Source: CAYLMM01 sp964384825 (lineage in GTDB: Bacteria > Krumholzibacteriota > Krumholzibacteriia > LZORAL124-64-63). Taken from it: 32,584 nucleotides of DNA. The translations under genes and the position numbers were made by a program. The stretch spans positions 1-32,584 of the forward strand of contig CAYLMM010000032.1 in the NCBI GenBank assembly GCA_964384825.1. The letters are read 5' to 3'. Positions 16,633-24,422 of this stretch are shown piece by piece. How positions within the stretch are numbered: position 1 is the first letter of the stretch; each line of letters opens with the position of its first letter. The notes under the pieces were generated by a model, which ran no database searches, was not told the DNA's origin, and saw only the letters and a program-made list of their open reading frames with translations.

Positions 16633-18171
16633 ATGACCCAGCAGGAGATCAATAAGCTGTTCCGCGCCCTCGGTCTGAAGAAGAAGATGAAGGGCGCCAA
16701 CATCGGCGGCGAGTGGTTCGCCGACAGCGGCGACATGCTCGAGAGCCGCAGCCCGATCGACGGCAGTCTGCTGGCCCGGGTCGAGCAGGCCGGCGCCAAG
16801 GACTACCAGAAGATCATGAAGCAGGCGCAGAAGGCCTTCGTCGCCTGGCGCACGGTGCCCGCCCCGCGGCGCGGCGAGATCGTCCGCCAGCTCGGCGTCG
16901 CCCTGCGCGAGAAGAAGGAGATGCTGGGCGCGCTGGTGTCGCTGGAGATGGGCAAGATCCTGACCGAGGGCCAGGGCGAGGTCCAGGAGATGATCGACAT
17001 CTGCGACTACGCCGTCGGCCAGAGCCGCATGCTCAGCGGCCCGACCCTGCAGAGCGAGCGCCCCATGCACCGCATGATGGAGCAGTGGCATCCGCTGGGC
17101 GTGGTCGGCGTCGTCACGGCCTTCAACTTCCCGGTCGCGGTCTGGGCCTGGAACACCGCCCTGGCTTGGGTCTGCGGCGACGTCTGCGTCTGGAAGCCCT
17201 CCAGCAAGACCCCGCTGACGGCCATCGCCTGCCAGAACATCGCCAACGAGGTCTTCAAGGCCAACGGCATTCCCGAGGGCGTCAGCAGCGTCGTGGTCGG
17301 CCGCGGTTCGGTCATCGGCGAGAAGCTGGTCTCCGACCCCCGCGTGCCCCTGATCAGCGCCACCGGCTCGACCCGCATGGGCCAGCGCATCGGCAAGGTC
17401 GTGGGCGAGCGCCTGGGCCGCACCATCCTCGAGCTCGGCGGCAACAACGCCCTGATCATCTCCGACAAGTGCGACATGAAGGGCGCCCTGGCGTCGGCCT
17501 TCTTCGGGGCCGTCGGCACCGCCGGCCAGCGCTGCACCTCGACCCGCCGGCTGATCATCCACGAGAAGATCTACAAGACCTTCGTGGCCAAGCTGGTGGC
17601 CAACTACAAGAAGGTCCGCATCGGCGATCCCCTGGATCCCAAGACCCTGATGGGACCGATGATCGACGAGGGCGCCGTGAAGGACTACGAGGACGCGCTG
17701 AAGGCCGTGGCCGAGCAGGGCGGCAAGGTGCTCTACGGCGGCAAGGCCATGAAGAAGCACGGCAGCCGCACCTACGTGCTGCCGACGATCGTGGAGATCG
17801 GGAACAAGGCGCAGATCGTCCAGACCGAGACCTTCGCCCCGATCCTCTACGTGATGAAGTACAAGAAGATCGAGGACGCCTTCAAGATGCACAACGACGT
17901 GCCCCAGGGCCTGTCGTCTGCCATCTACACCGACAGCGTCGCCGAGGCCGAGGCCTTCCTGAGCTGGAAGGGCTCCGACTGCGGCATCGCCAACGTGAAC
18001 ATCGGCACCTCGGGCGCCGAGATCGGCGGGGCCTTCGGCGGCGAGAAGGAGACCGGCGGCGGCCGCGAGAGCGGCTCCGACTCCTGGAAGGCGTACATGA
18101 GGCGCCAGACCAACACCATCAACTGGGGAGGCGAGGTCCACCTGGCCCAGGGCGTGGAGTTCGAAGCCTAG
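16633..18171 (+). CDS. L-2-aminoadipate semialdehyde dehydrogenase (ALDH7, antiquitin-like)
   Basis: The 512-residue aldehyde dehydrogenase oxidises 2-aminoadipate semialdehyde (in equilibrium with piperideine-6-carboxylate) to 2-aminoadipate, finishing the saccharopine route. Catalytic residues are C301 (GQRCTSTRRL), general base E267 (ELGGNNA), N166 (FNFP) and K188 (WKPS). The C-terminal FGGEKETGGGRESGSDSWKA and the following YMRRQTNTINW are diagnostic of the ALDH7 group. GGAGGAGA precedes the ATG at 16633. Length agrees with human ALDH7A1 without its targeting peptide. It is the last gene of the lysine operon and is closed by a strong hairpin at 18193-18225. Confidence 0.94.
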   Translation: MTQQEINKLFRALGLKKKMKGANIGGEWFADSGDMLESRSPIDGSLLARVEQAGAKDYQKIMKQAQKAFVAWRTVPAPRRGEIVRQLGVALREKKEMLGALVSLEMGKILTEGQGEVQEMIDICDYAVGQSRMLSGPTLQSERPMHRMMEQWHPLGVVGVVTAFNFPVAVWAWNTALAWVCGDVCVWKPSSKTPLTAIACQNIANEVFKANGIPEGVSSVVVGRGSVIGEKLVSDPRVPLISATGSTRMGQRIGKVVGERLGRTILELGGNNALIISDKCDMKGALASAFFGAVGTAGQRCTSTRRLIIHEKIYKTFVAKLVANYKKVRIGDPLDPKTLMGPMIDEGAVKDYEDALKAVAEQGGKVLYGGKAMKKHGSRTYVLPTIVEIGNKAQIVQTETFAPILYVMKYKKIEDAFKMHNDVPQGLSSAIYTDSVAEAEAFLSWKGSDCGIANVNIGTSGAEIGGAFGGEKETGGGRESGSDSWKAYMRRQTNTINWGGEVHLAQGVEFEA

Positions 18172-18192
18172 CGACGGTCTTCCGTCCGCGAA

Positions 18193-18225
18193 AAGGGCCC
18201 CGCCGGCATCGCCGGCGGGGCCTTT
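18193..18225 (+). terminator. Strong intrinsic terminator after the lysine operon
   Basis: GGCCCCGCCGGC, loop ATC, GCCGGCGGGGCC gives a perfect 12-bp stem, extended by A-T and G-T pairs at the base. It ends 101 bases before the next start codon and separates the lysine operon from the ATP-grasp operon. Confidence 0.85.
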
Positions 18226-18254
18226 CGCATACCCGGCGACCGGGAAAAGGGCCG

Positions 18255-18283
18255 TTCGCATCGTCGGCGACCTGTGCTATAAC
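18255..18283 (+). promoter_or_regulatory. Promoter candidate for the ATP-grasp/GDH operon
   Basis: TTCGCA (18255-18260) and TATAAC (18278-18283) have a 17-base spacer, and TGC directly precedes the -10 box, giving an extended -10 element. It is the best sigma70-like promoter in the window and lies 43 bases upstream of the first gene. Confidence 0.6.
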
Positions 18284-18325
18284 TCATGTTCCGATCCGCA
18301 GACGCCCCCAGCATCCGGAGGGAAC

Positions 18326-21300
18326 ATGGTCTGGGAGCCCGACGCCGAATTCGCCGAGCTCTGGGAACGGCTCAGGACGATGGGCCTGGAGCGGTACACC
18401 GGTTTCGAGAACCTGATCCGCTTCCGGGTGCGCAAGGTGCTGCTGGTCGCCAGCCTCTACGACGCCTTCACGCTCGAGGAGGGAGGCCGGCTGACCGAAC
18501 TGCTGCTGTCCGAATATCGCGAGCTGAATCTCTCGGAAGCCCCCCACATCGTCCGCGCCACCTCCGGCTCCGAAGCCCTCGAGCTGATCGAGTCGCAGCC
18601 CTTCGACCTGGTCCTGACCATGACCCGCATCGGCGACATGGACGCCACCCGGATGGCGCACCGGGCCAAGGCCATGCGCCCCGACCTGCCGGTGATGGCG
18701 CTGGGCTACAACGGCCGCGAGCTCGAACGCATCACCGAGCTGCCGGACTGTCCCATCGACCGCGTGTTCATCTGGACAGGCGACGTGCGCATCCTGATCG
18801 CCATCATCAAGCAGGTGGAGGACCAGCGGAACGTCGAATGGGACACCCGGCACGGCGACGTGCGGACGATCCTGCTGATCGAGGACTCGGTGCGGTTCTA
18901 CTCGTCGTACCTGCCGCTGATCTACACCGCGGTCATGGGCCAGACCCACGAGCTGATGGCCGCCGGCATCAACCTCAGCCAGAAGCTGCTGCGGATGCGG
19001 GCGCGGCCGAAGATCCTTTTCGCGACCACCTTCGAGGAGGCCTGGTCGTTCTACGACACCTACCGCGACTACATGCTCGGCGTGATCAGCGACGCCCGAT
19101 TCCCCTGGGAGGGCCAGCGGCGCGAGGACGCCGGCGTCGAGTTCATCCGCCGCCTCAAGGACGACGACCCCCACATGCCGGCGGTGATCCAGTCGTCCGA
19201 CCCGGCGGTGGCCACGGCCAGCGAGCTGGTCGACGCGGGATTCATCCGCAAGGATTCGCCCAACCTGCTGCACGATCTGCAGGGATTCATGCGCGAGCAT
19301 TTCGGATTCGGCGACTTCGTATTCCGGATGCCGGACGGCGCCGAGGTGGGCCGCGCCGACGACCTGGGTTCGATGACCCGGATGCTCGAGCGCATCCCCG
19401 ATCTCTGCCTGCAGCACCATGCCGCGCGCGATCATTTCTCGAACTGGCTGCGCGCGCGCACCGAGTTCACCCTGGCCAAGCTGATCAAGCCGCGCAAGGC
19501 CAGCGATTTCCCCAGCAGCGAGGATCTGCGCCGCTACCTGGTCGACACCTTCCGCTGGTACCGCAAGGAGCTGCGGCGGGGAGTGGTCTACGATTTCTCG
19601 CGGCGGAACTTCGAATCGGGCAGTTTCGCGCGGATCGGCACCGGATCGCTGGGGGGCAAGGCCCGCGGCCTGGCGTTCATGAACCACATCATCGACCGCT
19701 ACGGGATCAAGGAACGGTTCCCGGGCGTGGAGATCCAGGTGCCGCCGACCGCGGTCGTGGCGACCGACGTCTTCGATTCCTTCCTCGACCAGGACAGCCT
19801 GCGGCGGCGGGTCATCGCGTCGCAGGACGACCGGGAGGTCATCGACGCCTGCCTGGAAGCCAAGCTGCCGCCCGGGATCTACGCCGATCTGGAGTTCTTC
19901 CTCGACCAGGTGCGCTATCCGCTGGCGGTGCGGTCGTCCAGCCTGCTCGAGGACGCCCAGGGCCAGCCCTTCGCCGGCGTGTACAACACCTACATGCTGC
20001 CGAACAACCACGACGATCTGGCCGTGCGCCTCGACCAGCTCTGCGACGGGATCAAGTTGGTCTACGCCTCGACCTTCTCCCAGGGCGCGAAGGCCTACCT
20101 GAAGGCCACCGCCAACCGGGTCGAGGAGGAGAAGATGGCGGTGATCATCCAGCAGGTGGTCGGCCGCTCGCACGAGCACTACGTGTATCCCGACTTCGCG
20201 GGCGTGGCCCATTCGACCGACCACTACGCCGCCGGCGACGCGCGTCCCGAGGACGGGGTGGCGATGGTGGCCCTGGGACTCGGCCGCACGGTGGTCGAGG
20301 GGGGCAAGGCCCTGCGCTTCTCGCCCCGGCATCCGCGGCGGCTGCCCCAGTTCGCGACGGTCAAGGACACCCTGAACAACAGCCAGCGCAGCTTCCAGGC
20401 CATCGACGTCAGCCGGCCCGAAGCCTATCCGCGCCACAGCGAGGACGACAACGTCGTGGCGCTCGATCTGGAAATCGCCGAGCGGCACGGGACCCTCGAC
20501 GCCGTGGGCTCGGTCTACGATCACGCCAACGGCGCCATCTACGACGGCATCCACCGGCCCGGCGTGCGGCTGGTCAGCTTCGCCCACGTGCTCAAGTCCG
20601 GCGTCTTTCCGCTCGCCGACGCGCTGGCCTTCCTGCTCGAACTGGGCCGGCGCTGCATGAACTGTTCGGTCGAGATGGAGTTCGCGGCGAACCTGCATCT
20701 GCGCGACGAGCCCGACGAATTCGGCCTGCTGCAGATCCGGCCCCTGGCGACCGAGCACGCCACGCCGAACCTGCCGGCCGATCTCTGCGCCGGCGAGGAC
20801 GCGGTGATCAGCACCGAGGTCTCGCTCGGCAACGGCCGCTACACGGGCATCCGCGATCTGGTCTACGTGCCCCGCGACCGCTTCAACCGGGGCGAGACCG
20901 AGGCCATCGCCGCCGAGGTGGGGCGGATGAACACCGCGCTGGCCGGGCAGCGGCGTCCCTATCTGCTGCTGGGCCCCGGGCGCTGGGGGACGGCCGATCG
21001 CTGGCTGGGCATCCCCGTGCAGTGGACCCAGATCTCCGGCGCGGCGGTGATCGTCGAGGTCGATCTCGAGGATTTCAAGGTCACGCCGAGCCAGGGCACC
21101 CACTTCTTCCAGAACCTGACCGCGTTCCAGGTGGGCTATCTGACGGTGAACCAGGCCAGCGGCGGCGGCCGGGTGAACTGGGACTGGCTCGATTCCCTGC
21201 CCGTGGTCGAGCAGACCGATTACCTGCGGCGCGTCCGGCTGGACGAGCCGCTGACCGTGCTGATCGACGGCCGCAGCGGACGCGCGGCGGCTTTCCGGCC

Positions 21301-21343
21301 CGGCGCCGATCTGCCGCTCGCCGGCTCCGGACGCCACGATTGA
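18326..21343 (+). CDS. Tandem receiver plus PPDK_N ATP-grasp protein with shared C-terminal module
   Basis: The 1005-residue protein has two receiver-like domains. The first (about 36-165) is degenerate: the acceptor Asp position in FDLVLTMTRIGDMD is not Asp. The second (about 179-325) looks intact, with E186/D187, D256 (VISDARFPWEG) and K309. A PPDK_N ATP-grasp domain follows (about 430-810), with K445 (SLGGKARGL), R536 (LAVRSSSLLEDA), MAVIIQQVVG and LQIRPL. The C-terminal module (about 840-990) has GPGRWGTADRWLGIPV (883-898) and SQGTHFFQNL (922-931). There is no T-S-H phosphohistidine domain and no PEP-binding barrel, so it cannot be a complete PEP synthase. It is probably a cytoplasmic, phosphorylation-controlled ATP-dependent kinase or ligase with unknown target. 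GGAGGG precedes the ATG at 18326. A GDH-like gene follows after 32 bases. Confidence 0.88.
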   Translation: MVWEPDAEFAELWERLRTMGLERYTGFENLIRFRVRKVLLVASLYDAFTLEEGGRLTELLLSEYRELNLSEAPHIVRATSGSEALELIESQPFDLVLTMTRIGDMDATRMAHRAKAMRPDLPVMALGYNGRELERITELPDCPIDRVFIWTGDVRILIAIIKQVEDQRNVEWDTRHGDVRTILLIEDSVRFYSSYLPLIYTAVMGQTHELMAAGINLSQKLLRMRARPKILFATTFEEAWSFYDTYRDYMLGVISDARFPWEGQRREDAGVEFIRRLKDDDPHMPAVIQSSDPAVATASELVDAGFIRKDSPNLLHDLQGFMREHFGFGDFVFRMPDGAEVGRADDLGSMTRMLERIPDLCLQHHAARDHFSNWLRARTEFTLAKLIKPRKASDFPSSEDLRRYLVDTFRWYRKELRRGVVYDFSRRNFESGSFARIGTGSLGGKARGLAFMNHIIDRYGIKERFPGVEIQVPPTAVVATDVFDSFLDQDSLRRRVIASQDDREVIDACLEAKLPPGIYADLEFFLDQVRYPLAVRSSSLLEDAQGQPFAGVYNTYMLPNNHDDLAVRLDQLCDGIKLVYASTFSQGAKAYLKATANRVEEEKMAVIIQQVVGRSHEHYVYPDFAGVAHSTDHYAAGDARPEDGVAMVALGLGRTVVEGGKALRFSPRHPRRLPQFATVKDTLNNSQRSFQAIDVSRPEAYPRHSEDDNVVALDLEIAERHGTLDAVGSVYDHANGAIYDGIHRPGVRLVSFAHVLKSGVFPLADALAFLLELGRRCMNCSVEMEFAANLHLRDEPDEFGLLQIRPLATEHATPNLPADLCAGEDAVISTEVSLGNGRYTGIRDLVYVPRDRFNRGETEAIAAEVGRMNTALAGQRRPYLLLGPGRWGTADRWLGIPVQWTQISGAAVIVEVDLEDFKVTPSQGTHFFQNLTAFQVGYLTVNQASGGGRVNWDWLDSLPVVEQTDYLRRVRLDEPLTVLIDGRSGRAAAFRPGADLPLAGSGRHD

Positions 21344-21375
21344 CCCGGCGGCCCGGCCGCCGTTCGAGGAGGACC

Positions 21376-22665
21376 ATGAGCCAGGACAGTTCTTTCAATC
21401 CCTTCGCCATGGCGCAGACCCAGTTCGACCGCGTGGCCGACATGCTGGATCTCGAGCCCCCTGTCCGCGACCTGCTGCGCGAACCGGTGCGCGAGCATCG
21501 TTTCAGCATCCCGGTGGCGATGGACGACGGCGCGGTTCAGATCTTCAAGGGATTCCGCGTGGTGCACAACGACGCCCGCGGACCGGCCAAGGGCGGGATC
21601 CGTTTCCATCCCGAGGAGACCATCGACACGATGCGGGCCCTGGCGATGTGGATGTCCTGGAAGTGCGCCGTGGTCGACATCCCGATCGGCGGCAGCCACG
21701 GCGGGGTGATCTGCGATCCCCACACGCTCAGCCGCCGCGAGCAGCAGTCCCTGTGCCGCGGCTGGGTCCGGACCTTCCACCGGGATCTCGGCCCGGCGAC
21801 CGACGTGCCCGCGCCCGACGTCATGACCGGCGCCCAGCACATGCTGTGGATGCTCGACGAGTACGAGACCATCCGCGGCGCCCACGCCCCGGGCCAGATC
21901 ACGGGCAAGCCGGTGGGGATGGGCGGATCGCGCGGAAGGGCCGAGTCGACGGGCTACGGCCTGGTCTACATCCTGCGCGAGGCCCTCAAGGAGCTCGATC
22001 GCGAGCCCGCCGGCACCACGGCCAGCATCCAGGGCTTCGGCAACGTCGCCCGCCACGCGGCCGAGCTCTACGCGCGGATCGGCGGCGTGGTGGTCGCGGT
22101 CGCCGCCTGGGATCAGACCGACCAGATCGCCTACACCTTCCGCCGCGAGGCCGGCGTCGACGTCGCGCAGCTGGCCGGAATCACCGACGCCTTCGGGGGC
22201 ATCGACCGGGCCGCGGCGGCGGATCTCGGCTACGAGGTGCTGCCGGGCGAGGCCTGGCTGGAGCAGGAGGTCGACATCCTGGTGCCCGCGGCCATCGAGA
22301 ACCAGATCACCGCCGACAACGTCCAGGGGATCTCCGCGAACGTGAAGCTGGTGCTCGAGGGCGCCAACGGTCCGACCACGCCCGAGGCCGACGAGGTCCT
22401 GCGCGCCCGCAGCGTGGTCGTGGTGCCCGACTTCCTGGCCAACGCCGGCGGCGCGGCCTGCAGCTATTTCGAGCAGGTCCAGAGCAACATGAACTACTAT
22501 TGGGAGATGGACGAGGTCCTCGGCAAGCTCGACCTGAAGATGACCGCGGCCTACATCGCGGTCAGCGACCTGGCCCGCAAGAAGAAGCTCGCGCTGCGCG
22601 ACGCCGGCGCGGCCCTGGCCATCAACCGCGTGGCCCAGGCGTGCCGCGACCGGGGCTGGGTCTGA
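21376..22665 (+). CDS. Glu/Leu/Phe/Val dehydrogenase homologue with catalytic Lys replaced by His
   Basis: The 429-residue protein has the hexameric glutamate dehydrogenase fold. It keeps K72 (AKGGIRFHP), K96 (MSWKCAVVDIP) and D148 (VPAPDVM), matching K89, K113 and D165 of the clostridial enzyme. The lysine equivalent to K125, normally in GG[AG]KGG, is His H108 here (PIGGSHGGV, codon CAC at 21697-21699). That lysine is the catalytic one, so activity may be lost or changed. The Rossmann domain is intact (IQGFGNVARHAAEL, from about residue 218). GAGGAGG precedes the ATG at 21376. The gene lies between two ATP-grasp genes, and its stop overlaps the next start. A regulator, subunit or enzyme for another substrate are possible roles. 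A canonical gdhA lies at 31249. Confidence 0.88.
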   Translation: MSQDSSFNPFAMAQTQFDRVADMLDLEPPVRDLLREPVREHRFSIPVAMDDGAVQIFKGFRVVHNDARGPAKGGIRFHPEETIDTMRALAMWMSWKCAVVDIPIGGSHGGVICDPHTLSRREQQSLCRGWVRTFHRDLGPATDVPAPDVMTGAQHMLWMLDEYETIRGAHAPGQITGKPVGMGGSRGRAESTGYGLVYILREALKELDREPAGTTASIQGFGNVARHAAELYARIGGVVVAVAAWDQTDQIAYTFRREAGVDVAQLAGITDAFGGIDRAAAADLGYEVLPGEAWLEQEVDILVPAAIENQITADNVQGISANVKLVLEGANGPTTPEADEVLRARSVVVVPDFLANAGGAACSYFEQVQSNMNYYWEMDEVLGKLDLKMTAAYIAVSDLARKKKLALRDAGAALAINRVAQACRDRGWV

Positions 22666-24422
22666 TGGGAGGCGGGATGGCGGACGGCGGCGGGCGGGTG
22701 CCCCGGTTCGGGCGCGACTTCATCGTCGGCGAATCGGCCTTCACGCGCATCGGCGACGGCGAGCTGGGCGGCAAGGCCGCCTGCCTCGACCTCGCCCGGC
22801 GCGAGATCGTCGGCGCCGTCGATCCCGGCGTATGCCCCGGCCTGACTTTGGCGGTGCCCACCCTGACGGTGATCGCCACGGAAGTCTTCGCCGAGTTCAT
22901 CGCCGAGAACCGGCTGCACGAGCTCGACTGCGAGGCGATTCCCGACGACCGGATCGCCCACGCCTTCCAGCAGGCCGTCCTGCCGGCCCGCTACGTCGGA
23001 GATCTGCGGTCGCTGATCGAGCGCGTCCACACGCCGCTGGCGGTGCGTTCGTCGAGCCTGCTCGAGGACGCCCTGGCCCACCCCTTCGCCGGCGTCTACG
23101 GCACCAAGATGATCCCGAACAACCAGCTCGATCCCGACACGCGTTTCCGGCGCCTGGTCGAGGCGGTGAAGTTCGTGTTCGCCACCACGTGGTTCCGGTC
23201 CGCCCGGGCCTACCGGCGCGGCATCGGCCGCAGCGACGCCGACGAGCGGATGGCGGTCATCATCCAGGAGGTCGTCGGCAACCGCCGCGACGACCGGTTC
23301 TATCCCGAGATCAGCGGCGTGGCGCGGTCCTACAGCTACTATCCGATCGGCAAGGCCGAGCCCGCCGACGGGGTCGTGGACCTGGCGCTGGGCCTCGGCA
23401 AGCAGATCGTCGACGGCGGCCTGGCCTGGGTCTACGCGCCGACCCGTCCCGCGGCGCCGCCGCCCTTCAACTCGATGGGCGACCGGCTGCGCAACTCGCA
23501 GCGCGAGTTCTGGGCCGTGAACATGGGCCGTCCGCCCTTGCCCGATCCCATCCGCGAGACCGAGTACCTGCTGCGCGGCTCGCTCGAAGAGGCCGAGGCC
23601 GACGGCGCGTTGCGGCTGACCTGCTCGAGCTACGACCCCCGTTCCGATCGCCTGCGGCCGGGGCCCTACGGCGAGGGGCCGCGGGTGCTGGACTTCGCCC
23701 CGACGCTGGTCGACCGCGAGGTGCGTCTGAACGACGCCCTGCAGGCCCTGCTCGCCCGGGCCCGCGAGGTGCTCGATGCGGAGGTCGAGATCGAGTTCGC
23801 GGCCACCCTCGGCGACCGCCCCGGCGACCCGGCCCGTCTGGGTTTCCTGCAGGTCAGGCCGATGGCGGTGTCGGACGAACGCGTCGAGGTGGCCCCCGGC
23901 GAGATGGAGGGTCCGACGGTCCTGCTGGCCTCGCAGAACGTTCTGGGCAACGGCGCCCGCGACGGGATCCGGGACGTGGTCTACGTCCGCCCCGAGGCCT
24001 TCGAGGCCAAGTACACCGTGCGCATCGCCGGCCAGATCGAGCAGATCAACCGCGGACTGGCCGCCGCCGGGCGTCCCTATCTGCTGATGGGATTCGGACG
24101 CTGGGGCAGCTCCGACCCCTGGCTCGGCATCCCGGTCGAATGGCCCCAGATCAGCGGCGCCCGGGTCATCGTCGAGGCGACCCTGCCGGACATGAGCCCC
24201 GACATGAGCCAGGGTTCGCACTTCTTCCACAACATGATCAGCTTCCAGGTGCTCTACATGTCGGTGAAGCACCGGACCGGACATCCGATCGACTGGGCGT
24301 GGCTCGACGCCCGCGACGCCGAGGACGAGACCGAATTCGTCCGCCACGTCCGTCTCGATGAGCCGCTGAGGGTGCGCGTCGACGGCCGCGGCGGGCGGGG
24401 GGTGGTGACGCACGATGCCTGA
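22665..24422 (+). CDS. Minimal PPDK_N ATP-grasp protein with shared C-terminal module
   Basis: The 585-residue protein has no sensory domain. It starts almost directly with the ATP-grasp domain: K37 (GELGGKAACL), R128 (LAVRSSSLLEDA), MAVIIQEVVG, VEIEFA and LQVRPM with Q396. The C-terminal module has GFGRWGSSDPWLGIPV (476-491) and SQGSHFFHNM (515-524). It resembles the protein at 18326 along its whole length, including LRNSQREFWAVN versus LNNSQRSFQAID and the final VRLDEPL segment, so the two are paralogues. The phosphohistidine and PEP domains are absent. Its ATG overlaps the GDH stop (TGATG), indicating translational coupling; an ATG at 22677 with GGGAGG upstream is an alternative start. The function is unknown, and its partner may be the GDH homologue. 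Confidence 0.86.
   Translation: MGGGMADGGGRVPRFGRDFIVGESAFTRIGDGELGGKAACLDLARREIVGAVDPGVCPGLTLAVPTLTVIATEVFAEFIAENRLHELDCEAIPDDRIAHAFQQAVLPARYVGDLRSLIERVHTPLAVRSSSLLEDALAHPFAGVYGTKMIPNNQLDPDTRFRRLVEAVKFVFATTWFRSARAYRRGIGRSDADERMAVIIQEVVGNRRDDRFYPEISGVARSYSYYPIGKAEPADGVVDLALGLGKQIVDGGLAWVYAPTRPAAPPPFNSMGDRLRNSQREFWAVNMGRPPLPDPIRETEYLLRGSLEEAEADGALRLTCSSYDPRSDRLRPGPYGEGPRVLDFAPTLVDREVRLNDALQALLARAREVLDAEVEIEFAATLGDRPGDPARLGFLQVRPMAVSDERVEVAPGEMEGPTVLLASQNVLGNGARDGIRDVVYVRPEAFEAKYTVRIAGQIEQINRGLAAAGRPYLLMGFGRWGSSDPWLGIPVEWPQISGARVIVEATLPDMSPDMSQGSHFFHNMISFQVLYMSVKHRTGHPIDWAWLDARDAEDETEFVRHVRLDEPLRVRVDGRGGRGVVTHDA

Noticed and set aside
18284..21337. Open frame of over 1000 codons on the minus strand, antisense to the receiver/ATP-grasp gene
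   Set aside because: Its translation is rich in His, Ala, Gly, Arg and Asp without motifs, as expected for the antisense of GC-rich codons. The plus-strand protein has clear domain motifs.
18286..21375. Plus-strand frame that appears to fuse a long Arg/Pro-rich region to the GDH homologue
   Set aside because: The upstream part is an out-of-frame shadow of the gene at 18326. The GDH homologue has its own GAGGAGG site and ATG at 21376.
18326..24422. Assignment of the ATP-grasp proteins as PEP synthase (ppsA) or pyruvate phosphate dikinase (ppdK)
   Set aside because: The phosphohistidine motif and PEP/pyruvate-binding barrel are missing from all of them, and the remaining C-terminal residues belong to a different module.
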